Assembly (NCBI RefSeq): GCF_040703035.1
Contig: NZ_CP159996.1
Location: forward strand, 3,258,001 to 3,322,000
Direction of reading: 5' to 3'
From: Terribacillus aidingensis
GTDB taxonomy: Bacteria; Bacillota; Bacilli; Bacillales; Amphibacillaceae
Length of the DNA: 64,000 bases
Shown here: in pieces, positions 33,320-41,962 of the stretch
Layout of the letters: every line of letters starts with the position of its first letter
Position numbering within the stretch: position 1 is the first letter of the stretch
The notes under the pieces: model-generated
What the model was told of the DNA's origin: nothing
Databases searched by the model: none
The model's input: the letters and a program-made list of their open reading frames with translations, nothing else
Translations under genes and position numbers: made by a program

Positions 33320-34009
33320 TCAGCTCATTACTTTCAGTTTGTTATCATCTTTTTCAATCATTAAGCGCCCTAGAAAATAGTATACGTCGATTCGGGAGTA
33401 TAAACCTATTTTCTTATATAATTTGCTCACATAATCCCGTATCGTTTTGGCGCTCAGCTTCAGCGCATCAGCCATTTCCTTGTTCCTGTATCCTTTATAA
33501 ATAAGGTAGACAAGATCTGATTCCCTGGCAGTCAGGTGAATTGCCTGTTCCTTCAATCGCTGCAATAGTTCCTTCTTCTCTTCTGAAATAAATTCTTCTA
33601 ATAGTAATTTTGCTAGTTTACCTGAAAGAATCATTTCCTCTTTGAAGATATTGCGCATGCTCTCAACAAAAAAGCTAGGATCTGATTCGTATAAAAGGAA
33701 GCCATCCACTCCAATGTGAATTCCTCTCAACAGAATATTTTTATCACTTTCAGGCAGAATGAATATTATTTTTAGAGCAGGATATTTTTGCTTGAGCCAC
33801 TCAATCGTTATGAACCCTCCTAAACCTAGGATGAAGGTATTGACCAGAAGAATATCAGGAGTACTTTCTTGGATTGCATTCACTATACCCACCTTATCGC
33901 TGAAATTCCCTACTACCTTCATATTCGGTTCTGAACTCAAAATTGCTTGAATTCCTGCACCAAAAATTCCATTATTGTCAAACATCAATATATTTAGCAC
34001 GTTGGACAA
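33320..34009 (-). CDS. NarL/LuxR-type response regulator with degenerate receiver
   Basis: 229 residues. Residues 1-120 have the receiver fold, but the phospho-acceptor position is Asn57 (PDILLVNTFILGLGG), the acidic pair is reduced to D11-N12 and the conserved Lys of the GFLL-K motif is Tyr. Residues ~150-215 are a LuxR helix-turn-helix (LTARESDLVYLIYKGYRNKE; core IRDYVSKLYKKIG). It should bind DNA independently of phosphorylation. No histidine kinase is adjacent. Start ATG 34009 has a weak AGGTTG-type site. Confidence 0.82.
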   Translation of the reverse strand: MSNVLNILMFDNNGIFGAGIQAILSSEPNMKVVGNFSDKVGIVNAIQESTPDILLVNTFILGLGGFITIEWLKQKYPALKIIFILPESDKNILLRGIHIGVDGFLLYESDPSFFVESMRNIFKEEMILSGKLAKLLLEEFISEEKKELLQRLKEQAIHLTARESDLVYLIYKGYRNKEMADALKLSAKTIRDYVSKLYKKIGLYSRIDVYYFLGRLMIEKDDNKLKVMS

Positions 34010-34119
34010 CCTTTCGTGTGATAGATTCTGCTCCTCTATTCATTGTAAAGAAACACCCTATACAAAATCTGTACATCATGTGTATAGCAGGGGCATTTTG
34101 CCGATTCCAACGAAATTTA

Positions 34120-34155
34120 AAAGAGAGTACAGAACTTTCATTCTGTACTCCTTTT
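34120..34155 (+). terminator. Terminator-like hairpin in the intergenic region
   Basis: GAGTACAGAA / TTCTGTACTC around CTTTCA followed by CTTTT. Confidence 0.55.
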
Positions 34156-34180
34156 ATGTGCGCCTATCTTCTAACTAAAA

Positions 34181-34220
34181 AAAACCAAACATGTACCCTG
34201 TACGCACTGTTTGGGCTTTC
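34181..34220 (+). terminator. Second terminator-like hairpin
   Basis: CCAAACA / TGTTTGG with a 16-base loop, A-run before and GCTTTC after. Confidence 0.4.
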
Positions 34221-34513
34221 TAGCTGCAATGTATAGACGTGCTGTCCTGCTATTACTTTTCATTTTCAAATTTGTTTATAAACGACTAATTCTGACGCGC
34301 GCTCATCATAAGATATCTAGTTAATACAGCTTAGAAGATGCCATATTTCTTCTCCTTCTCTAGGAAACTGATACTGAAAAAACTAGTTAGGACAAACCCA
34401 GAGCAGATTTACAGAAAATATAGATTAGCGTAAAGGAATGTATAATAAAGGTAGAATCACTCTTGGATCTGTTCCATTTCTCAAACTTCAGTGTATTAAT
34501 ATTAAATTCCCCA

Positions 34514-34545
34514 CACAAAAAAAGAGCGCAATATGCGCTCTTATA
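34514..34545 (-). terminator. Terminator of the ferredoxin-NADP reductase gene
   Basis: On the minus strand AAGAGCGCA-TAT-TGCGCTCTT is followed by a T-run; it overlaps the end of the gene. Confidence 0.85.
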
Positions 34546-35587
34546 CCAATTTTCTTGCCAGCTCACGATTACGCTGCTTGAACAATACATTATGAGAGGA
34601 AACCATCCCCCAGCTGTCAGCAGCAGGCTCGATATACTGTTTCGCTTTATTGACAGCATTCGCTGCATCATGGAAGCAGCCGGCAATCAAGGTGACCTTG
34701 CCATCATGCTTCAGGATATCTCCTGCAGCAAACAGACCAGGTACAGAGGATTCCCCGCTCGGCGTTCCAGCGATATAGTAATTATCCAATAGCTCAATAT
34801 CCACTTCACTGTTTTGAATCAAATCCATATCCCGTTCGTAGCCGTGATTGACAATTACCTCATCAATTGGCAAGAAAGTAGTTTCGTTCGTTTCATGATT
34901 CGTCAATTCCACGCGTTCAATATGCTGCTGGTTCGGACATGCCACGAGCTTCGTGATTGATGTACAAAGGAAACACTTGGCGCCACTGCACATCAAACGC
35001 TCAACTGATGCTTCATGACCCTTCAGTGCCTCATTACGATATGTAACGTATACCTTTTTCGCAATCGGCTCCAGCTCATTTGCCCAATCGACAGCAGAGT
35101 TTCCGCCGCCGGAGATGATGACAGTCTTATCCTTGAATCGCTGCATGTCTTTCACTGTATAATTAAGATTTGCTACCTCGAATCTCTCACAGCCTTCGAT
35201 CGATAGCTTTTGCGGATTAAGTATACCGCCGCCGACTGCTACGATGATTGTTTTCGAATAGTGAACTGTACCACTTGCCGCATGGAGCTCAAAGATACCG
35301 TCATCGTTTCGTTTGATACTTATTACCTTCTCGTTCAATACCACTTCCGGATCGAAGGTGAGCGCCTGCTCGGTCAGCTGGTCAATTAGCTTGCCTGCCG
35401 GAAGCGGCGGTAATCCGCCCACGTCCCAAATCATCTTTTCCGGATAAACATGCAGTTTACCGCCCAAATAGGGCTGAAACTCGATGATTTTCGTCTTCAT
35501 TTGCCGTAATCCACTATAGAAAGCGGAATATAATCCCGCTGGACCTCCACCAATGATGGTAACATCATACAGCAATTCTTCCTGCAC
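34541..35587 (-). CDS. Ferredoxin/flavodoxin-NADP reductase type 2 (YcgT/YumC-like)
   Basis: 348 residues from GTG 35587 (AAGGAGG, 7 bp spacing); a longer open frame upstream lacks a ribosome binding site. FAD-binding GGGPAGLYSAFY at ~14, and NADP-binding GGGNSAVDWANEL in the middle, then GLFAAGDI near 300. The layout is that of thioredoxin-reductase-like FNRs lacking the CxxC. The Fur box upstream and the divergent iron transporter suggest a role in iron release from siderophores or electron supply to haem or Fe-S enzymes. Confidence 0.88.
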   Translation of the reverse strand: MQEELLYDVTIIGGGPAGLYSAFYSGLRQMKTKIIEFQPYLGGKLHVYPEKMIWDVGGLPPLPAGKLIDQLTEQALTFDPEVVLNEKVISIKRNDDGIFELHAASGTVHYSKTIIVAVGGGILNPQKLSIEGCERFEVANLNYTVKDMQRFKDKTVIISGGGNSAVDWANELEPIAKKVYVTYRNEALKGHEASVERLMCSGAKCFLCTSITKLVACPNQQHIERVELTNHETNETTFLPIDEVIVNHGYERDMDLIQNSEVDIELLDNYYIAGTPSGESSVPGLFAAGDILKHDGKVTLIAGCFHDAANAVNKAKQYIEPAADSWGMVSSHNVLFKQRNRELARKLV

Positions 35588-35612
35588 ACTGATTCCTCCT
35601 TTAATCCGATAG

Positions 35613-35627
35613 TGATAATCATTCTCA
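35613..35627. promoter_or_regulatory. Fur box 1
   Basis: TGATAATCATTCTCA matches the 7-1-7 Fur consensus TGATAATNATTATCA with one change; upstream of the reductase. Confidence 0.75.
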
Positions 35628-35706
35628 TTCAAATATAACGGAATAAATTCTCAAAATCAATGTTGACATCTAAATTTTCTGCCTTTATTATGTAATCAAG
35701 CGAGAT

Positions 35707-35721
35707 TGATAATCATTCTCA
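35707..35721. promoter_or_regulatory. Fur box 2
   Basis: Identical TGATAATCATTCTCA, 94 bp from the first and upstream of the siderophore-binding protein gene. Confidence 0.75.
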
Positions 35722-35794
35722 TCGTATAACCCTGGTGCCCTGTCCCCCTAACAGGGCACTCCCCCCATAAAAAATATGAGGAGTGACATACATA

Positions 35795-36718
35795 ATGAAA
35801 AAGTTATTCCCGGTCTTATTTATCTTAGTGCTTGTATTAGCTGCTTGCGGCAGCAATAATTCTTCTAGTTCTGGTGAGAAAGCGACCTCATCCGGTAATG
35901 GGAACGACACATTCACATACGAATCGGAAGATGGCCCAGTAGAGGTACCCGCTCATCCGAAACGCGTCGTGGTCCTTTCCTCTTACGTTGGTGATTTAAT
36001 CGATTTAGATGTGCCAATTGTCGGAGCAGATGCCTGGTCGATGCAGAATCCACGCTTTAAAGATGCCTTGAAGGATGCTGAAGAAGTGACAGAGGATGAT
36101 TTGGAGAAAATCATCGAGCTCAAACCGGACTTAATTATTGGGTTAACCAGTTTAAAAAATCTAGATAAACTAAAAGAGATTGCCCCTACAGTGACTTTTA
36201 CTTACGGTAAATTGAATTATCTTGATCAGCATGTGGAAATCGGTAAACTGGTCAATAAAGAAGATGAAGCACAGTCTTGGGTCGATGACTTTACAAAACG
36301 CGCAGCGGAAGCTGGTGAACAGATTAAGGAGAAAATCGGACCTGATGCAACAGTCTCTGTTGTCGAGAACTTTGATAAACAGCTCTACGTATATGGTGAT
36401 AACTGGGGCCGCGGAACAGAAGTACTTTACCAGGCAATGGGCTTGAATATGCCGGAAAAAGTAAAAGAGGACGCATTGGAGGCCGGTTACTTCGCTTTAT
36501 CAACGGAAGTATTACCGGATTACATGGGCGACTACGTGATCTTCAGTAAATTCGATGATACCGATACATCTGTCGAGGATTCGGAGACTTTCCAGAACAC
36601 TACTGCTGCGAAAAACAATCATGTATACGAAGTCGATGGAAATGCCTTCTACTTTAACGATTCCAATACACTGGATTACCAGTTAGACTTTATTAAAGAG
36701 AGCTTCCTAGGGAAATAG
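35795..36718 (+). CDS. Iron-siderophore ABC transporter substrate-binding lipoprotein
   Basis: 307 residues from ATG 35795. A lipoprotein signal peptide ends in the lipobox VLAAC, followed by a Ser/Gly/Asn-rich linker. The class III binding fold is indicated by VVVLSSYVGDLIDLD, the ELKPDLIIG segment and a helical backbone. Exported and anchored to the membrane, it delivers ferric siderophores to the two permeases downstream. The precise siderophore is unknown. Fur box 2 lies upstream. A stem-loop at 36699-36726 overlaps the stop codon and separates the abundant binding protein from the permeases. Confidence 0.9.
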   Translation: MKKLFPVLFILVLVLAACGSNNSSSSGEKATSSGNGNDTFTYESEDGPVEVPAHPKRVVVLSSYVGDLIDLDVPIVGADAWSMQNPRFKDALKDAEEVTEDDLEKIIELKPDLIIGLTSLKNLDKLKEIAPTVTFTYGKLNYLDQHVEIGKLVNKEDEAQSWVDDFTKRAAEAGEQIKEKIGPDATVSVVENFDKQLYVYGDNWGRGTEVLYQAMGLNMPEKVKEDALEAGYFALSTEVLPDYMGDYVIFSKFDDTDTSVEDSETFQNTTAAKNNHVYEVDGNAFYFNDSNTLDYQLDFIKESFLGK

Positions 36719-36726
36719 GAAGCTCT
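36699..36726 (+). promoter_or_regulatory. Intercistronic hairpin after the binding-protein gene
   Basis: AGAGCTTCCTA and TAGGAAGCTCT around GGGAAA, followed by TTCCCTT; probably limits readthrough or stabilises the upstream message. Confidence 0.6.
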
Positions 36727-36759
36727 TTCCCTTATCTTACATAGAAAGATGCGTGCCTG

Positions 36760-37755
36760 ATGAAGAACATACCATTTACTCTGAAACTTATAGTTGGAAT
36801 CATGCTTTCCCTTACAGCATTCGCTGTGGCTTTATCATTCGGGGCTGCTGATATATCCTTCCGGGATGTGTGGGGTGCAATATTCACCAGTCAACATAAT
36901 GCAGACATATTAATAATCCGTGAAAATCGTCTGCCGCGGGAAGTCGGAGCTTTCTTTGTCGGAGCTGCTTTAGCTGTGGCGGGTGCCATCATGCAGGGTA
37001 TGACACGTAATCCGCTGGCAGATCCGGGACTGCTCGGTTTAACAGCTGGAGCCAATGCCGCGCTGGCAGCTGCTATGGCGTTCATCCCCCAAGCAAATTA
37101 TATTGTTATTATTATTGCCTGCTTCATCGGAGCAGCTGTCGGTGCCGGACTAGTATTCGGGATTGGATCGCTTCGTCTTGGCGGTCTTTCCCCAGTGAAG
37201 GTCGTCTTGGCTGGGGCTGCTGTATCCGCCTTGTTATATGCGATATCCGAAGCAATCGGTTTAAGCTTCAAGCTGTCCAAACAAGTTTCCGCTTGGACAG
37301 CCGGCGGTCTAGTCGGTGTTAACTGGACGCAGTTACAGCTCGTTATTCCAATCATACTGGCAGGAATCATCTTGTCGTTATTTCTTTCGCATCAGCTAAC
37401 ACTGCTCAGCTTAAGTGATGAAGTAGCTGTTGGCCTTGGTCAGAAAACTTTTGCAATCAAAGCATTATTATTCCTTGTAACTATCCTTTTGGCAGGAGCA
37501 TCAGTTGCATTGGTCGGTAACATGACATTCATCGGTCTGATGATTCCTCATATTGTCCGTTTTTTTGCGGGTACGGATTATCGTTATATACTGCCGTTAT
37601 CCTTTTTTGCCGGAGGAACTTTCATGCTGCTCGCTGATACAGCTGCCCGGACGATCAATGCACCATATGAAACACCGCTTGTGGCCATCGTGGCTGCGCT
37701 CGGTTTGCCATTCTTCTTATTCATCGTCCACCGGGGAGGTCGCGCTTACTCATGA
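36760..37755 (+). CDS. FecCD-family siderophore permease 1
   Basis: 331 residues, about nine membrane segments. FecCD signatures: LPREVGAFFVGAALAVAGAIMQG (core VGAALAVAGAIMQG), NPLADPGLLGLTAGAN and FIGLMIPHIVRFFAGTDYR, the last containing the ATPase contact region. First of two permeases; the stop overlaps the next start (ATGA). No ATPase follows, so a shared ATPase such as a YusV homologue elsewhere is probably used. Confidence 0.92.
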   Translation: MKNIPFTLKLIVGIMLSLTAFAVALSFGAADISFRDVWGAIFTSQHNADILIIRENRLPREVGAFFVGAALAVAGAIMQGMTRNPLADPGLLGLTAGANAALAAAMAFIPQANYIVIIIACFIGAAVGAGLVFGIGSLRLGGLSPVKVVLAGAAVSALLYAISEAIGLSFKLSKQVSAWTAGGLVGVNWTQLQLVIPIILAGIILSLFLSHQLTLLSLSDEVAVGLGQKTFAIKALLFLVTILLAGASVALVGNMTFIGLMIPHIVRFFAGTDYRYILPLSFFAGGTFMLLADTAARTINAPYETPLVAIVAALGLPFFLFIVHRGGRAYS

Positions 37756-38756
37756 AAACAGCAAAGAAAAGCAAACAGGCTATCCTGATGATTTCTCTGG
37801 CTGCGTTGATCCTTGTTACAATCGTCATCGGAATGGGGCTTGGTCCTGCCTCGCTATCTTATAATCGATTACTGCCGACATTATTTGGCAATGGGACTTT
37901 TCCTGAATCATTCGTTCTGTTTGATATCCGGCTTCCTCGTATTACAGTTACACTACTAGCTGGAATGGCATTGGCCCTGTCTGGTACAATCCTCCAAGGA
38001 ATCACGAGAAATGATCTGACAGATCCTGGAATCATCGGTATTAATTCCGGTGCCGGATTGGGTATTGCGGTATTTTTCCTATTCATGCCGATCGATGCAG
38101 GAAGCTTTGCATATGCCTTGCCGCTTGTAGGATTTGGTAGTGCACTTGTGACAGCCATGCTGATTTATCTTTTTTCCTACAGCAAACAGCACGGCCTCCA
38201 GCCGGTCCGGCTTGTATTAGTCGGTGTCGGTTTTTCCATGGCTTTATCCGGTATGATGATCGTCCTGATATCTTCTGCTGACAGGGAAAAGGTAGATTTC
38301 ATCGCAAAATGGCTCGCGGGAAATATCTGGGGCACGGACTGGCCATTCGTCCTTGCCCTGCTGCCGTGGATCCTTATCATTCTGCCGCTTACGCTTTACA
38401 TGGCAAATCGGCTCAATGTGCTGGCTCTGAGTGAAGAAGTCGGAGTTGGGATAGGTGTTCAGCTGAATCGCGATCGTATCATTCTTATGATTGCAGCGGT
38501 AGCAATTGCTGCGGCAGCTGTGTCGGTTGCTGGTGGCATCAGTTTTGTTGGTCTGATGGCACCGCATATCGCACGAGCGCTTGTTGGTGCCAGACATCAG
38601 TACGTGCTCCCTGTCGCTTCCTTGATCGGCGGCTGGCTCTTGCTGCTGGCAGATACGATTGGACGGAATATAGCGACGGTGGATGGGCTGCCCGCTGGTA
38701 TTGTTGTCGCCTTTATAGGCGCACCCTATTTCCTTTATCTTCTGCTGAAAAAATAA
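37752..38756 (+). CDS. FecCD-family siderophore permease 2
   Basis: 334 residues, about nine membrane segments. LPRITVTLLAGMALALSGTILQG (core GMALALSGTILQG), NDLTDPGIIGINSGAG and FVGLMAPHIARALVGARHQ are the paired FecCD features. Translationally coupled to permease 1 by ATGA. It completes the membrane channel for ferric siderophore uptake. Ends in a bidirectional terminator. Confidence 0.92.
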   Translation: MKTAKKSKQAILMISLAALILVTIVIGMGLGPASLSYNRLLPTLFGNGTFPESFVLFDIRLPRITVTLLAGMALALSGTILQGITRNDLTDPGIIGINSGAGLGIAVFFLFMPIDAGSFAYALPLVGFGSALVTAMLIYLFSYSKQHGLQPVRLVLVGVGFSMALSGMMIVLISSADREKVDFIAKWLAGNIWGTDWPFVLALLPWILIILPLTLYMANRLNVLALSEEVGVGIGVQLNRDRIILMIAAVAIAAAAVSVAGGISFVGLMAPHIARALVGARHQYVLPVASLIGGWLLLLADTIGRNIATVDGLPAGIVVAFIGAPYFLYLLLKK

Positions 38757-38785
38757 GAGGTACTGCAAACGCAGTACCTCTTTTC
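38754..38785. terminator. Bidirectional terminator, permease / SMR
   Basis: AAGAGGTACTGC / GCAGTACCTCTT around AAAC, T-run following. Confidence 0.9.
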
Positions 38786-39136
38786 TTATTGGACTGAAGC
38801 CTCTTTCTCTTTTGATTCCTTATGCTGCGTGTTCAATAACACCAAGCCGACAATCACTAATGCCAAGCCGACAAACTTCATCCAGGAAGCCGATTCTCCA
38901 AATACTGTGATACCGATCATAGCTGTAAGAGCCGTTCCAGCTCCAGACCAAGTCGCGTAAGCAGTAGATAGTGACATGGACTTCAGTGTGAAAGATAAGA
39001 ATAGAAATGCACCTAGATATCCGATTACGACGATAATCGACGGAAGCAAGACAGAAAACCCATCCGATACTTTCAGCATGGATGAAGCGATTGTTTCCAA
39101 TATAATTGCTGCAGCAAGAAATAGACCTGCTTTCAT
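38786..39136 (-). CDS. SMR-family membrane transporter subunit 1
   Basis: 116 residues, four membrane segments. The essential Glu of SMR proteins is in AAIILETIASSMLKVSDGF (Glu14), and AYATWSGAGTALTAMIG is the second signature. It begins 13 bp after its partner SMR gene, so the two probably form a heterodimer of the EbrAB/YkkCD type that exports cations, guanidinium or biocides by proton antiport. Regulated by the upstream TetR gene in the same operon. Confidence 0.9.
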   Translation of the reverse strand: MKAGLFLAAAIILETIASSMLKVSDGFSVLLPSIIVVIGYLGAFLFLSFTLKSMSLSTAYATWSGAGTALTAMIGITVFGESASWMKFVGLALVIVGLVLLNTQHKESKEKEASVQ

Positions 39137-39149
39137 TTAGCATCTTCCT

Positions 39150-39464
39150 TTACTTGGATAAATTCATCAATACAAGACCAACTAGCAGTATGGCGATGCC
39201 TAGTGCACCTTTTTTGTTAATCTTCTCTTTGAAAAGCAATACACCGATCACAACAGTCAAAATGGTACCAACACCACTCCATGTCGCATAAACAACCCCC
39301 AGCGGGAGGGACTGCAATGTGATGGATAATGCGTAGAAGCTGATTCCATATCCCACGACAATACCAATCACTGGCAGCAGACGTTTGAATCCATCTGAGA
39401 ATTTCAGCATTGTAGAACTGAAAACTTCAAATAGGATGGAAACAGCCAAAAATAAATAAGACAT
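39150..39464 (-). CDS. SMR-family membrane transporter subunit 2
   Basis: 104 residues, four membrane segments. Key Glu13 in SILFEVFSSTMLKFSDGF and the VVYATWSGVGTILTVVIG signature. It starts 1 bp after the TetR stop and is followed by the other SMR gene, so the operon is tetR-smr2-smr1. Charged loops differ between the two subunits, as in paired SMRs with opposite topology. Substrate unknown. Confidence 0.9.
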   Translation of the reverse strand: MSYLFLAVSILFEVFSSTMLKFSDGFKRLLPVIGIVVGYGISFYALSITLQSLPLGVVYATWSGVGTILTVVIGVLLFKEKINKKGALGIAILLVGLVLMNLSK

Positions 39465-39465
39465 G

Positions 39466-40005
39466 TTAATCCCCCTTTTCTTTATCTATACGTGCCAGCA
39501 ATTTGTATAATAAGTCAGCAGCAAAAGAGGATGTACTTGTTGTACCTGCCATCTCATTGAACCAAAGCCCATCACAAACATAGCGGATTACAGCAGCTTC
39601 TTCCCACTCCAATCCATCTTGATCAAATTGCTGCTGCCATCTCGCATAGCCTTCTTTCCAGATTTCCATGACTTCCGGATGGTCACTGAAAATAGATATA
39701 AGTGCACTGCTGCGATGTGTGCCTCCTTTTTCGATATCTTCAATTGTCGCTAATGCATATGCCCTTGCATACGCACCTCTGCCGTTTGACTGTTCATTTA
39801 AATAGCGAGCAATAGCTTCTTCAAACTCCCTGATTGCTGCTACATTAAGCTCCTGAAATAATGCTTCCTTTGTACGGTAATGATAAAGCAAGCCGCCCTT
39901 GCTTATATCTGCACGATTGGCTATTTTCTCGAGTGTGACATTGCTGACGCCCTCTTCCAAGATGAGCTCCGCCGCAGCATTCAGGATTTTATCTTGTGTT
40001 TTCAC
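39466..40005 (-). CDS. TetR-family repressor of the SMR operon
   Basis: 179 residues from GTG 40005 (AGGAGTG, spacing 7); a longer frame upstream lacks a ribosome binding site and would cover the operator. The helix-turn-helix reads KILNAAAELILEEGVSNVTL then KIANRADISKGGLLYHY, typical of TetR. First gene of the efflux operon, so it probably autoregulates. A perfect inverted repeat ACCGTC-CA-GACGGT lies 14 bp upstream. Confidence 0.9.
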   Translation of the reverse strand: MKTQDKILNAAAELILEEGVSNVTLEKIANRADISKGGLLYHYRTKEALFQELNVAAIREFEEAIARYLNEQSNGRGAYARAYALATIEDIEKGGTHRSSALISIFSDHPEVMEIWKEGYARWQQQFDQDGLEWEEAAVIRYVCDGLWFNEMAGTTSTSSFAADLLYKLLARIDKEKGD

Positions 40006-40018
40006 TCCATCACTCCTA

Positions 40019-40032
40019 ACCGTCCAGACGGT
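40019..40032. promoter_or_regulatory. TetR operator of the SMR operon
   Basis: ACCGTC-CA-GACGGT, a perfect 14-bp inverted repeat immediately upstream of the ribosome binding site. Confidence 0.6.
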
Positions 40033-40249
40033 ACAGTTAAAAAATAACATTCCCATTGGCATTTCGCAATACAAAAGATTATTATGCAGCTGTCTCTCCA
40101 ATAAAACCACTCCTAAACCTATTAACGGCACCTGTCCATTTTTCTATAAACAAGACGTTTATCTATTAAAAATAGGGACATCTATTCCATTTATAAAATA
40201 AATAGGTTTTTCACAACCGTAATTTACCCACTACAATATTGTCTTTTCT

Positions 40250-40258
40250 CATAATCTA
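40250..40258 (+). promoter_or_regulatory. Candidate sigma-K -10 of the coat operon
   Basis: CATAATCTA matches the sigma-K -10 CATANNNTA. A short -35 AC is present about 15-18 bp upstream. Late mother-cell expression would fit a CotX coat gene. Confidence 0.5.
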
Positions 40259-40291
40259 CACTATACGAAAAAACAAAAAGGAGGCTAGCTC

Positions 40292-40495
40292 ATGGATGAG
40301 CATTTCAAAAAAAGATTCACTGAGATTGCTAGAAGCAATCCTAAAGGATCTGTTATGGATTTAATGCTATCAAGCGTTCTAGCTAAACATGGGGTATCAG
40401 ACAATGCTTTACGGAACATTTCTCCAGAAAGACGTCGTCAAATCAAAAAGATTACCAATGAGCTTCAGGCAGAACTAAAACGAATACTAGATTAA
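40292..40495 (+). CDS. 67-residue protein upstream of cotX-like gene
   Basis: Starts with MDEHFKKRF, preceded by AAAGGAGG. Small, soluble and helical, with a charged C-terminus (RRRQIKKITNELQAELKRI). No family recognised. It is separated by 13 bp from the CotX-like gene and shares the sigma-K-like promoter, so it is probably a spore-coat or sporulation protein. The B. subtilis cot cluster has small partners such as CotW, but I cannot claim homology. Confidence 0.65.
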   Translation: MDEHFKKRFTEIARSNPKGSVMDLMLSSVLAKHGVSDNALRNISPERRRQIKKITNELQAELKRILD

Positions 40496-40508
40496 GGAGG
40501 TGATATAG

Positions 40509-40958
40509 ATGAGTAACGTTTGGCATCCAGATAGAAACCAAAAATGGAGCGCTCTTGATCCAAGAACAGCAGGTAACTTTTCAGACCCAGAATTGAATCA
40601 ATCAGGCAGACAAAAATCCGAAACAGAGCAATATTCCAAAGAAAGTATCTATGTTATCGATTCCGCAGATATAGAGGTAACAACAACTGACACACAAGCC
40701 GCGCTTACAATACAAGCAGCTCTTCAAGCAGCTATCGCTGTTGTGCTGCAACTCTCTATTGCTGATAGCAGCAAAGCTGATGAAATTGCACAGGAGCTTT
40801 TCCAAAAAGCTACTATTAAACAGAAAAATGTTCAGAAGACCTTTGTTAAGAATTCCCGCAATGTCAGAGTGACAACTACCGATACTGACTTAGCTGTAAA
40901 CGTTCAATTGCTGCTTCAAGTTCTATTGGCTCTATTGGTGAGAATAGATATCCTATAA
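40509..40958 (+). CDS. cotX: Spore coat protein of the CotX/CotV family
   Basis: 149 residues. Two copies of the CotX-V repeat: VIDSADIEVTTTDTQAALTIQA (core ADIEVTTTDTQAAL, ~57) and NVRVTTTDTDLAVNVQLLLQ (~116), each with the TTDT motif followed by a hydrophobic helix. CotX and CotV form the insoluble crust layer of the spore. AAGGAGGTG ribosome binding site. It ends at a GC-rich terminator. Confidence 0.85.
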   Translation: MSNVWHPDRNQKWSALDPRTAGNFSDPELNQSGRQKSETEQYSKESIYVIDSADIEVTTTDTQAALTIQAALQAAIAVVLQLSIADSSKADEIAQELFQKATIKQKNVQKTFVKNSRNVRVTTTDTDLAVNVQLLLQVLLALLVRIDIL

Positions 40959-40966
40959 AATCATAG

Positions 40967-40992
40967 GAGCCGGGCTTTCATGCCCGGCTTCT
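40967..40992 (+). terminator. Terminator of the coat operon
   Basis: GCCGGGC / GCCCGGC around TTTCAT with TTCTTT following. Confidence 0.8.
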
Positions 40993-41116
40993 TTCTATTA
41001 GATTAACCCTCACCTATTCGTCATAGGATATACAGATAATTCGCATTGTAATCGTTATCAATTTCCTATACTATAGACCTAGATAGTTTATCCTTTCTAA
41101 GGAATAGGTGATCCTG

Positions 41117-41962
41117 ATGCAGATCAAGCAAGTGTTGAATAATAACGTCATCACCGTCTTGGACGAGCAGGAACATGAGCTTGTCATCATGGGACGGGGT
41201 ATTGCCTTTGGCCGTAAAGCGGGCGATATAGTGGACGAATCCAAGATAGAAAAGACTTTCAAACTCGATGATAAGGAAATGAATAAGCGACTGATGGAAC
41301 TCTTAAGTGAGATTCCCCTTTCTTTCGTCGAAGTGTCCGAAGAGATCATCCGATATGCCAAGCAAAACACCAGTAAAAAAATACATGACAATATCTATGT
41401 TAGTCTGACTGATCATATCTACTATGCAGTAGAAAGGTTCCAGCAAGGTATCGATATAAAGAATGCACTGCTTTGGGAAACAAAACGGTTTTATCCGGAT
41501 GAATACCGGATAGGACAGCATGCCCTTTCAATCATTGCGGAGAAGGTCGGCATCATTCTGCCGGAGGATGAAGCAGGTTTTATTGCCCTGCATATCGTCA
41601 ATGCCCAAATGAACGAAGATATGCCAGTGATGATTAACATTACGAAGTTCATACAGGATGTCCTTCATATTGTAAAATTTCATTTTGGCATAGAATATGA
41701 CGAAGAATCCTTGGCTTACTATCGATTCGTTACCCATCTTAAATTCTTCGCTCAGCGGATTTTGAACCATCGTAAACAAAAAGAAGAAGACAATAATCTT
41801 TTTGATATGGTAAAGACAAATTACAGTAAAGCTTTTGCATGTGCGCAGAAGGTGCAGTCCTATATCCAGAAGATGTACCAGGAGCAGCTTACGAATGAAG
41901 ACTTGCTTTACCTGACAATCCATATTCACCGGATTGTACAGAAAAAAGAGGAACACAGCTAG
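41117..41962 (+). CDS. BglG/LicT-family transcriptional antiterminator, orphan
   Basis: 281 residues from ATG 41117 (AGGTGA upstream). The RNA-binding CAT domain (1-55) contains IKQVLNNNVITVLDEQEHE and GRGIAFGRKAGD. Two PTS regulatory domains follow (about 70-165 and 175-280), with PRD histidines in LTDHIYYAVER, IGQHALSII, ALHIVNAQ and TIHIHRIVQ. Such proteins bind a RAT hairpin in a leader mRNA and prevent termination when a beta-glucoside or sucrose PTS is active. No PTS gene or RAT-like element is adjacent in the window, so its target is elsewhere. Confidence 0.92.
   Translation: MQIKQVLNNNVITVLDEQEHELVIMGRGIAFGRKAGDIVDESKIEKTFKLDDKEMNKRLMELLSEIPLSFVEVSEEIIRYAKQNTSKKIHDNIYVSLTDHIYYAVERFQQGIDIKNALLWETKRFYPDEYRIGQHALSIIAEKVGIILPEDEAGFIALHIVNAQMNEDMPVMINITKFIQDVLHIVKFHFGIEYDEESLAYYRFVTHLKFFAQRILNHRKQKEEDNNLFDMVKTNYSKAFACAQKVQSYIQKMYQEQLTNEDLLYLTIHIHRIVQKKEEHS

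Larger units (their letters stand above)
34010..34540. other. 531-bp intergenic region with two plus-strand hairpins
   Basis: No gene recognised. Holds hairpins at 34120-34155 and 34181-34220 (listed separately) and the terminator of the reductase gene. Confidence 0.5.
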
